Below, one piece after another: positions 1-6,018 of a DNA stretch of 6,018 nucleotides. The notes below the pieces were generated by a model. It saw nothing but the letters and a program-made list of their open reading frames with translations, did no database searches and was not told where the DNA came from. Both the position numbers and the translations under genes were made by a program. Source of the DNA: Deltaproteobacteria bacterium. Lineage in GTDB: Bacteria; Desulfobacterota; Desulfobacteria; Desulfobacterales; Desulfatirhabdiaceae. Location: positions 485-6,502 of the forward strand of contig JAPLJE010000098.1 of the NCBI GenBank assembly GCA_026388755.1. Direction: 5' to 3'. Each line of letters starts with the position of its first letter. The first letter of the stretch is position 1.

Positions 1-807
<807 letters not shown>

Positions 808-830
808 TTATTTTCCTCCTGTAGGTTTTC

Positions 831-859
831 TCAATCGATGGTATTGCAACGCCGATTGA
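831..859. promoter_or_regulatory. Inverted repeat, possible operator in the reductase leader
   Basis: Perfect 7-bp inverted repeat TCAATCG (831-837) / CGATTGA (853-859) with a 15-bp spacer, lying 24 bp upstream of the reductase start. The arm spacing (about two helical turns centre to centre) would suit a dimeric regulator binding near the reductase ribosome-binding site. AraC-family proteins more often use direct half-sites, so it could belong to another factor or be chance. Confidence 0.3.
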
Positions 860-871
860 AAGTTCCCGGAA

Positions 872-893
872 TGATGAGATTCGACTTTCATCA
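872..893. promoter_or_regulatory. Second inverted repeat in the divergent region
   Basis: TGATGA (872-877) and TCATCA (888-893) form a perfect 6-bp dyad around a 10-bp centre; allowing one G-T pair the arms extend to eight positions. It sits about 37 bp from the first dyad (centres near 845 and 882). Two dyads in one short divergent region suggest regulatory sites for the reductase, but the assignment is inference. Confidence 0.25.
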
Positions 894-930
894 AAGACCT
901 CTTCGGTCCGGCTTCTTGACTTTTTATCGG

Positions 931-959
931 ATAATAATGGATGGCCGGTCGATCTTGAA
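931..959 (-). promoter_or_regulatory. Weak candidate promoter for the aldo/keto reductase
   Basis: Read on the minus strand, TTCAAG (959-954) is followed after exactly 17 bp by TATTAT (936-931), a 5/6 match to the -10 consensus; the -35 matches only 3/6. It would give a leader of about 115 nt that contains both inverted repeats. A poor -35 is common at activator-dependent promoters, which fits an AraC-type regulator next door, but the call is tentative. Confidence 0.22.
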
Positions 960-1000
960 TACCTGATCCTCTTTAAACTTTGCCTATTTCTGCTACGACC

Positions 1001-1029
1001 TTTATTTTTAGTTGTTTTATCTTTATAAT
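1001..1029 (+). promoter_or_regulatory. Candidate promoter of the AraC-family regulator gene
   Basis: A perfect TATAAT lies at 1024-1029 in an AT-rich stretch, 39 bp before the regulator's ATG. The -35 position at 17-bp spacing (1001-1006, TTTATT) matches the consensus poorly. Initiation near 1036 would leave a leader of roughly 33 nt and would exclude the upstream in-frame ATG at 1012 as a start. Confidence 0.4.
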
Positions 1030-1068
1030 TATCGTCTAAAGCCGAACTACCAAAAAGGAGGACGATGC

Positions 1069-1950
1069 ATGTCACAAATGGTTGAATTACTGGAAAGTTT
1101 TTCGTTGACCGATGGCGGATCCACTGAATCGCGGCTCGAAGGGGTGCGGTTTTTTAAATCAACACACCCTATCCCCCGAAAACCGATTGTATATGATCCA
1201 GGTATTTGCATCATTGCCCAGGGCCGCAAGATCGGCTATTTGGGTGGCCGGATGTTTCAATATGATGCCAATAATTACCTGGTGACCTCGGTAACCATGC
1301 CGTTCGAATGCGAAACCTTTGCAAGCCCGGAGGAACCCTTGCTCGGCCTTTACATCGATGTCGACATGACCCAGTTACATGATCTGATCGGCCGGTTGGA
1401 GATTCAGGTGGAGGTCGGCAATGCCGGCGAAAATGGCTTGCCACGCGGGATTGGCCCGGCCGTCATGGCTGAGGATATGGCGAATGCAACGAACAGGCTG
1501 ATCAAGAGCCTGCAGTCAGAGGCGGAATCCCAAATCCTGGGTCCCGGCCTGGTACGGGAAATTCTTTATCGAGCACTTTGCGGAACTCAGGCGCCGGTGC
1601 TCTATTCACTGGCTATGCATAGCGGCACTTTTCCCCAGGTGGCCCGTGCATTGAAGATTATGCAGAGAAACTATGCGGAGAAACTCGATGTGGAAAAATT
1701 GGCCAATACCGCCCGCATGAGTGCTTCAGCGTTTCATAGGGCGTTTAAAGAGATCACATCGGATTCTCCAATGCAGTATCTGAAAAAAGTCAGGCTGATC
1801 AGGGCAAAGGATTTAATGGTGCAGGAAAGTATGAAAGCCTACATCGCGGCCGACAAGGTGGGATATGAAAGCTCCTCTCAGTTCAGTCGCGAATTCAAGC
1901 GCTATTTTGGGCAAAGCCCTGCAGATATGATGAGAGAGCTGCGTGTTTGA
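1069..1950 (+). CDS. AraC-family transcriptional regulator with AraC_N (YqhC-type) sensor domain
   Basis: Cytosolic DNA-binding regulator of 293 residues. The N-terminal part (about 20-180) matches the AraC_N domain style: PGICIIAQGRKIGYLGGRMF (44-63), then YLVTSVTMPFECE and LLGLYIDVD (91-99), a cupin-like ligand-sensing fold. The C-terminal part (about 190-290) is the double helix-turn-helix: first HTH near 206-227 (VEKLANTARMSASAFHRAFK), second near 256-279 (AYIAADKVGYESSSQFSREF), closing with FGQSPADMMREL. Start choice: AAGGAGG (1055-1061) ends seven bases before ATG 1069. A longer reading from ATG 1012 adds 19 uncharacteristic residues, lacks a good ribosome site and overlaps the TATAAT. 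The gene diverges from an aldo/keto reductase. In E. coli the AraC_N protein YqhC activates carbonyl reductases, so control of the neighbour by a reactive carbonyl is a reasonable inference. No terminator hairpin is evident after the stop. Confidence 0.96.
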   Translation: MSQMVELLESFSLTDGGSTESRLEGVRFFKSTHPIPRKPIVYDPGICIIAQGRKIGYLGGRMFQYDANNYLVTSVTMPFECETFASPEEPLLGLYIDVDMTQLHDLIGRLEIQVEVGNAGENGLPRGIGPAVMAEDMANATNRLIKSLQSEAESQILGPGLVREILYRALCGTQAPVLYSLAMHSGTFPQVARALKIMQRNYAEKLDVEKLANTARMSASAFHRAFKEITSDSPMQYLKKVRLIRAKDLMVQESMKAYIAADKVGYESSSQFSREFKRYFGQSPADMMRELRV

Positions 1951-2651
1951 TAAATGGCCAAGATTATAAATATCGACCAGCCCTATGAATTTGGCAAGTT
2001 ACAGGTCTCATTACATATTGTGGTCATTTGAAATGATGGGTGGGTGTTAATTACACCTCTGAGAATGGGAATATCTGAATAATGGATTATATGTTAATTG
2101 AGACTTAACGCGTCTGCCAAAATTACAGATATCATTGTACCCATAGTCAACCATACTTGCATATATCCTTGATTCCGGCAATCTTCAATAATACTAATGG
2201 TATCATTCACTTTCATGATCCATTTATCAAAAATTACCCTATGATAATGCTGCCATGTCTGTCAATCGAATTGACGCATTTAAATAGGTGACCATGGGCA
2301 CAGTAACTCATACGCTTTGGAAGTGCCCTATGGGAAGCAGGCCACTGACATTTGAACATGTCCTTTAGGATAAAGTGCACAAAATATCCGGTATTCGATG
2401 TGAAACCATAAGCTTAAGGCGGAATTTACCAGTTGTGGATATCATATTGGAGGGAGATAAAGGTGATAATGCAAAACCGACTGCTCATCGTATGGCCAAG
2501 GGATGAAAAAAATGAAGGCTGGGTCATCACCAAAAGCAATATATATTGAGGGGCTGGATTATAGGAAAATTGGGCAGCCGCATCCAAAGAGGGGAATGTT
2601 GTTGAAATTGATAAAAATATAATGGGAAAATCAATTTTCGATCCCATCATG
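1951..2651. other. Gene-poor AT-rich stretch with palindromes and doubtful micro-ORFs
   Basis: About 700 bp without a convincing gene. Composition falls sharply: 2041-2100 has 19 G/C of 60, against 35 of 60 at 1381-1440 inside the regulator. Stops are frequent in every frame. Visible structure: an odd palindrome TCATTTGAAATGA (2024-2036), GGTGT/ACACC arms around TAATT (2043-2057), and GTCAATCGAATTGAC (2261-2275). Two consecutive minus-strand micro-ORFs (2359-2234, 41 residues; 2216-2094, 40 residues) lack well-spaced ribosome sites. A plus-strand 26-residue ORF at 2469-2549 does follow AGGTG (2461-2465) but resembles nothing I know. Probably decayed sequence or a long regulatory spacer; I recognise no transposase remnant, terminal repeats or RNA gene. 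Confidence 0.6.
2610..2646 (-). terminator. Weak candidate terminator after the MBL-fold hydrolase
   Basis: Reading the minus strand just past the hydrolase stop, TGGGA (2646-2642) can pair with TCCCA (2627-2623); alternatively AAAAT pairs with ATTTT inside it. The hairpin is followed at once by a T-rich run (complement of 2610-2622, with five consecutive T). Position and order fit a Rho-independent terminator, but the stem is short and AT-rich, so efficiency is doubtful. Confidence 0.3.
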
Positions 2652-3398
2652 TCAACCGAGGGTGTCGACCGCGGCAAACCGGGGCTCATGAAGCGGGATG
2701 AGAATATCGGCCAGGGCTTTGACCTTCAGCATCAGGTTATACGATTCAACGACATTGACATGGGTTCCCGGTGGAATGACCTCCATCTCCATGGCTTTGA
2801 CAGCGGCAGGCGGGTCAAAATTCTCCATGATGACGCAAAAACCCGTTATGGCTGCTTTACCGGTTGAAGTTTGAACCAGTACCGTCAGGCCACCCGGGGT
2901 ATGCGCCGGCGTATGAAGGACTGAAATGCCGGGTACGATCTCCATGTCTTCGTGAACGGTCTGGATCTGACCATTTTCCTCGATCTCGCAGACATAATCT
3001 TCCATATAGCGATAATCCAGCGGATGGGGATTGTGAATGGTTTCCAGCTCTTTTTCATGCACATAAAACCGGGCATGGGTGCATTTGTAATCGTTTTCGC
3101 AATGGTCGTTATGAAGGTGGGTATGAATGACCACATCAATATCTTCGGGGGCCAGGTTCCATCGTGCCAGACCTTCCTCAAACCGGTAGATTTTACCGCC
3201 GATGGCCTTTTCCCTTTCCGGGGACTGAATAGGGTTCATTTCACCCGTGTCCACCAGAATTTTCGGTCCGTTTCCTTCAAGGTACCAGCAGTAAATGGGA
3301 ATGGTATAGGATTGTCCCTGACCGAACTGGTAGGTCATCATGCTCTTGTCAAAAACCTTGGTTCCCAACACAATGGGGTGTATTCGATATGTATCCAT
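2652..3398 (-). CDS. MBL-fold metallo-hydrolase, N-acyl-homoserine-lactonase-like
   Basis: Probable cytosolic metal-dependent hydrolase of 248 residues, close to the roughly 250 of AiiA/AttM-type lactonases; no signal peptide. Motifs: LVDTG (48-52), HTHLHNDH (92-99) carrying metal ligands His94, His96, Asp98 and His99, HTPAHTPGG with ligand His166, and PLHEPRF with His237. The metal-bridging Asp expected after the second His motif (ITGD or similar) is replaced: the line reads AAITGFCVIMENFD, with Phe187 at the aligned place, so a single-metal site or another acid (Glu192, Asp195) may apply. In characterised relatives the reaction is opening of the homoserine-lactone ring; here the substrate is unknown, and the specific lactonase label is a family name only. 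The ATG follows AGGTG (3407-3403) by four bases. The gene diverges from the hybrid kinase across 244 bp. It stands alone, with no co-directional partner adjacent. Confidence 0.92.
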   Translation of the reverse strand: MDTYRIHPIVLGTKVFDKSMMTYQFGQGQSYTIPIYCWYLEGNGPKILVDTGEMNPIQSPEREKAIGGKIYRFEEGLARWNLAPEDIDVVIHTHLHNDHCENDYKCTHARFYVHEKELETIHNPHPLDYRYMEDYVCEIEENGQIQTVHEDMEIVPGISVLHTPAHTPGGLTVLVQTSTGKAAITGFCVIMENFDPPAAVKAMEMEVIPPGTHVNVVESYNLMLKVKALADILIPLHEPRFAAVDTLG

Positions 3399-3436
3399 AA
3401 ATCACCTGCACAAAATTGGTAAACTTATTTTTGCAA

Positions 3437-3466
3437 AGATTACTGCGTCGAAGGAAATTCTGTCAA
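3437..3466 (-). promoter_or_regulatory. Candidate promoter of the MBL-fold hydrolase
   Basis: On the minus strand a perfect TTGACA (3466-3461) is followed after 18 bp by TAATCT (3442-3437), a poor -10 match. Transcription would start about 30 nt before the hydrolase ATG. The TTGACA lies inside the first copy of the 14-bp direct repeat, so any protein binding that repeat would compete with or recruit polymerase here. Confidence 0.35.
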
Positions 3467-3471
3467 GAAGT
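3458..3471. repeat. 14-bp direct repeat, copy 1
   Basis: TTCTGTCAAGAAGT, identical to the copy at 3583-3596 with start points 125 bp apart in the same orientation. The unit has TTCT/AGAA inverted ends. Its right end overlaps an 11-bp odd palindrome AGTGATTCACT (3469-3479). It covers the likely -35 of the hydrolase promoter. Binding-site function is inference. Confidence 0.6.
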
Positions 3472-3582
3472 GATTCACTATTTAACATTCTGAATTACTT
3501 TCAGTGAGAACTATATTGTTGTATTCTTGATCCATTTTCTGTTAAGACAATAAATAATGATTTTGCTTCAATGAATTGAGTG

Positions 3583-3596
3583 TTCTGTCAAGAAGT
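3583..3596. repeat. 14-bp direct repeat, copy 2
   Basis: Second perfect copy of TTCTGTCAAGAAGT, 46 bp upstream of the kinase ATG and therefore probably in its leader or promoter. An upstream GTG at 3580 would place this repeat in the kinase coding region, but that start has no ribosome site and adds 21 unconvincing residues. Confidence 0.6.
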
Positions 3597-3642
3597 TTTG
3601 CCTGCATTTGCGCATAGAAATTTGAGTTGTCAGGTGATTGTC

Positions 3643-5826
3643 ATGGCCCCAAAACCCACTTATGAAGAGTTGGAACAAAGAGTTAAAGCTCTAGAATCTA
3701 CTGATATTTCCGAGCTCAAGAAGTTGAATGAGATGCTGCAGAAGCGCACCGAGGAACTGATCGCTTTGAATGTGCTGGGCAGAAAATTCAACCTCACGCT
3801 TTCTCTGGAGCAGACCTGTGCGGTTGGATTGAGGGGCATGCTCAGCGCGGTTCGTCCAGATATGGCTTTTCTTTTCCTGCGAAAAGGGGAAAGACTGATC
3901 CTGCAGAATGTTCTGCCGTCTCCGGCCAGGCAACGGCTGAATAAGATTCCCGAACACCGGGTCGGCGAGTGTCTGTGCGGCCTGGTCGCAAAGAAAAACA
4001 AGCCGATATTTTCCAAGAATGTTTTAGATGATTCACGCTGCACCTGGGAAGAATGCAAGAAAGCCGGCGTCAAGTCATTTGCAGCGCTGCCATTGAAAAG
4101 CGCTGAAGAAAACATCGGCGTCATTGGTTTGGCCTCGGAAACTTTTCGGGATTTTGAACAGCAGGCCGGGTTTCTTGAAACCCTTACAAGTCAGGTTGCA
4201 GCTTCCCTGGTAAACGCCCGGTTGTTTGACTCCGTGCAGCAGGAACTGGCAGAGCGCAAGCGGGCCGAAGCGTCGGCACATTTCGAAAGAGAAAGGTTTC
4301 AGACCCTCTTGCAGCATGCGCCCATTGGAATATTATCGATTGATCAAGCCGGAAGATTCACTTATGCCAACCCCAAGTTCACGGAGATATTTGGCTATGA
4401 CCTTACGGATGTTCCAGACGGAAAAACATGGTTCCGACAGGCCTATCCGGATCTGCAGTACAGAAAGCGGGTCATAGCGGACTGGATCGAGGACCTGAAT
4501 GCCTATCATCCGGGTGAAAAGCGTCCCAGGGTCTGTGACGTCATCTGTAAGGATGGCGGGAAAAAAGTGATCAATTTCATGTTGGTAAGCCTGGAAACCG
4601 GTGAAAACTTGGTTGTCTGCGAGGACATCACCGAGCGGCTGATCCTGGAGGACCAGCTTCAGCATGCCCAGAAAATGGAGGCAGTCGGCATTCTGGCAGG
4701 CGGGGTGGCCCATGATTTCAACAACCTGCTCCAGGCCATCAGCGGCTATTCCCAACTACTGATGATGGATAAAGCCGCCGGTGATCCGGACCTCCCCAGA
4801 CTGAAAGCGATCGAAAGATCGGTTGAACGGGCGGCCCAGCTTGTCCGTCAGCTCCTTTTGTTTAGCCGAAAGGTTGTGACTGAGCGCCGCAACGTCAATC
4901 TCAGCCAGGAAATGGGGCATGTTGTCAAGATGCTGGAACGCACCATTCACAGGATGATTGAAATCGAACTTCATGCAGGCAGCCAATTGTGGGCGGTGAA
5001 TGCCGATCCGGTTCAAATCGAGCAGGTGCTGCTGAACCTGGGGATCAATGCTGCATACGCCATGCCGGATGGGGGAAGGCTCATCATTCAAACCCAGAAC
5101 GTGGTAATGAACAAAATCCATGCGCAACGGCACATCGGCGCTCCCCCGGGAAAATATGTGCTGTTGACTGTTTCCGACACCGGCTGCGGAATGGACAAAG
5201 AAACCATCAATCATATCTTCGAACCTTTTTTTACCACCAAAGGGGTCGGAAAGGGCACAGGACTGGGGCTGGCGTCGGTTTATGGCATCATAAAGGGTCA
5301 TGGCGGATATATTTACTGCGAGAGCAGCTCCGGCCAGGGAACGACGTTCAAGATATATCTGCCGGCCATCGGTCGTGAGGATGCCAGCGCCGGCCCTCAC
5401 CCCTTAGAAACGCCACCTGAAGGCGGGGCGGAAACCATTCTTGTCGTGGACGACGTGCCGGATATCAGACGGCTGGCCTCACAAATGCTTCAGCGTTTCG
5501 ACTATACGGTCTTGACCGCTGCCAGTGGTGAAGAAGCGATTCATCTTCATGCCTGCCGGAAAAAACCGATCGATTTGACCATCCTGGATCTGAGCATGCC
5601 GGGCATCGGTGGAAATCGGTGTCTTAAGGAGCTGCTGGCGTTCAACCCTTTTGCCAAAATCATGATTGCTAGCGGGTATCGTGATGACGTCATGGTAAAA
5701 AAAGCCCTGGAATCCGGAGCTGCCGGTTTCATCGGCAAACCGTATAAGCTCACGGAGCTTCTGAACCGGGTGCGAAGCATTCTGGGCGAGCCGGATCATC
5801 CGCCTGAAAAAATCGGTCAATCCTAA
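3643..5826 (+). CDS. Hybrid sensor histidine kinase, GAF-PAS-HisKA-HATPase-REC
   Basis: Likely soluble sensor kinase of 727 residues; no membrane segment is visible. Order: coiled coil (5-45, YEELEQRVKALE); GAF (about 45-195) with Cys110, Cys112, Cys133 and Cys138; signalling helix (195-218); PAS (about 219-334, APIGILSIDQAGRFTYANPK) ending CEDITERLILEDQL; H-box GGVAHDFNNLL with phospho-acceptor His357; N-box around Asn465/Asn469; G1 DTGCG (512-516); F-box FEPFF (526-530); G2 GKGTGLGL (536-543); then a receiver with Asp603/Asp604, phospho-acceptor Asp649, Ser677 and Lys699. All catalytic residues are present. It should autophosphorylate on His357 and pass phosphate to Asp649; the downstream partner (a histidine phosphotransferase or other regulator) is not in the window, and there is no DNA-binding output domain. 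Start: AGGTGA (3632-3637) precedes ATG 3643 by five bases, and MAPKPTYEELEQRV is a typical beginning. Ligand unknown. Confidence 0.97.
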   Translation: MAPKPTYEELEQRVKALESTDISELKKLNEMLQKRTEELIALNVLGRKFNLTLSLEQTCAVGLRGMLSAVRPDMAFLFLRKGERLILQNVLPSPARQRLNKIPEHRVGECLCGLVAKKNKPIFSKNVLDDSRCTWEECKKAGVKSFAALPLKSAEENIGVIGLASETFRDFEQQAGFLETLTSQVAASLVNARLFDSVQQELAERKRAEASAHFERERFQTLLQHAPIGILSIDQAGRFTYANPKFTEIFGYDLTDVPDGKTWFRQAYPDLQYRKRVIADWIEDLNAYHPGEKRPRVCDVICKDGGKKVINFMLVSLETGENLVVCEDITERLILEDQLQHAQKMEAVGILAGGVAHDFNNLLQAISGYSQLLMMDKAAGDPDLPRLKAIERSVERAAQLVRQLLLFSRKVVTERRNVNLSQEMGHVVKMLERTIHRMIEIELHAGSQLWAVNADPVQIEQVLLNLGINAAYAMPDGGRLIIQTQNVVMNKIHAQRHIGAPPGKYVLLTVSDTGCGMDKETINHIFEPFFTTKGVGKGTGLGLASVYGIIKGHGGYIYCESSSGQGTTFKIYLPAIGREDASAGPHPLETPPEGGAETILVVDDVPDIRRLASQMLQRFDYTVLTAASGEEAIHLHACRKKPIDLTILDLSMPGIGGNRCLKELLAFNPFAKIMIASGYRDDVMVKKALESGAAGFIGKPYKLTELLNRVRSILGEPDHPPEKIGQS

Positions 5827-5870
5827 ATGAAGGTCCCTCAGTGGTTGTCATGGCTGCCGTCATTTGGCTG

Positions 5871-6018
5871 TTACGCACCTGGATGGCTTCGCGTCAGCGC
5901 GCTGTAAATCCGAAGCAGTTTGGCCGGAAGCTCCCGGACATCCGATATCACGTTGTGATGGACACTTCCATATAGATCATCGAGCCTGGCGTCGCTTTGC
6001 ATGTTCACGGTGATGGCA
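5871..6018 (-). CDS. C-terminal fragment, probably a VWA-domain protein (NorD/CobT-like)
   Basis: The frame enters from the right edge and stops at TAA (5873-5871), giving 48 residues, the first full codon at 6017: AITVNMQSDARLDDLYG, then VHHNVISDVRELPAKLLRIYSALTR. The pattern of a beta strand (AITVN), a YG motif, a second strand (HNVISDV), then a helix with LPxKLLRIYxxLT closely resembles the last segment of VWA domains in NorD and related MoxR-partner proteins. Those proteins work with an AAA+ ATPase in metalloenzyme maturation. Only this tail is seen, so the metal-binding MIDAS residues and full length cannot be checked. It is convergent with the kinase across 44 bp (5827-5870), in which I find no good terminator hairpin. 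That it is coding is likely; the family is moderately supported. Confidence 0.65.
   Translation of the reverse strand, partial: AITVNMQSDARLDDLYGSVHHNVISDVRELPAKLLRIYSALTRSHPGA

Noticed and set aside
1012..1068. Upstream start for the AraC-family regulator at 1012
   Set aside because: It overlaps the TATAAT at 1024-1029, has no ribosome site, and ATG 1069 has an ideally spaced AAGGAGG.
1954..2031. 25-residue plus-strand ORF starting four bases after the regulator stop (MAKIINIDQPYEFGKLQ...)
   Set aside because: The start looks gene-like but there is no ribosome site, the frame ends after 25 residues and no continuation is found in other frames; it may be a remnant, but this cannot be supported.
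2426..2689. 87-residue minus-strand open frame at the end of the hydrolase
   Set aside because: It overlaps the hydrolase C-terminus in another frame, begins without a ribosome site and shows no recognisable domain.
3580..3642. GTG start at 3580 for the hybrid kinase
   Set aside because: The extra 21 residues look non-coding, contain the 14-bp repeat and lack a ribosome site, whereas ATG 3643 has AGGTGA and a family-typical N-terminus.
4756..5400. 214-residue minus-strand open frame inside the kinase
   Set aside because: It is antisense to the HisKA/HATPase region, where every catalytic motif is intact on the plus strand; the frame is a by-product of codon bias.
5827..5870. Shared bidirectional terminator between the kinase and the right-hand gene
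   Set aside because: Only a 6-bp AAATGA/TCATTT pair with a long loop is present and there is no GC-rich stem or T run.

Overview
The window looks like ordinary chromosome of a Deltaproteobacterium (Desulfobacterota), most likely a Desulfobacterales-type organism. The main clue is the hybrid histidine kinase. It opens with the MAxKPTYEELEQRVKxLE coiled-coil start that I associate with the many orphan PAS/GAF kinases of that group. This assignment is inference from protein style; no rRNA or other marker is present.

Layout. An aldo/keto reductase on the minus strand runs off the left edge (1-807), missing about its last 60 residues. A 261-bp divergent region with two inverted repeats (808-1068) separates it from a plus-strand AraC-family regulator (1069-1950). 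A gene-poor, AT-rich stretch follows (1951-2651), holding short palindromes and only dubious micro-ORFs. Next is a minus-strand metallo-beta-lactamase-fold hydrolase of the N-acyl-homoserine-lactonase type (2652-3398). A 244-bp divergent region with a 14-bp direct repeat (3399-3642) leads to a GAF-PAS-HisKA-HATPase-REC hybrid kinase on the plus strand (3643-5826). After a 44-bp convergent gap, the C-terminal end of a minus-strand gene enters from the right edge (5871-6018); it resembles the tail of a VWA-domain protein of the NorD/CobT type.

Functional picture. The reductase/AraC pair is a classic divergent effector-regulator module, reminiscent in domain content of E. coli YqhC with its carbonyl-reductase targets, so the regulator probably controls the reductase in response to a reactive carbonyl or similar compound (inference). 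The hydrolase and the kinase share a divergent intergenic region, which may be a control point for both, but nothing shows that they act together. I see no mobile element, CRISPR array, RNA gene or defence system. The points most worth a second look are the apparent loss of the metal-bridging Asp in the hydrolase, a cysteine-rich GAF domain in the kinase, and the repeats in the two divergent intergenic regions.
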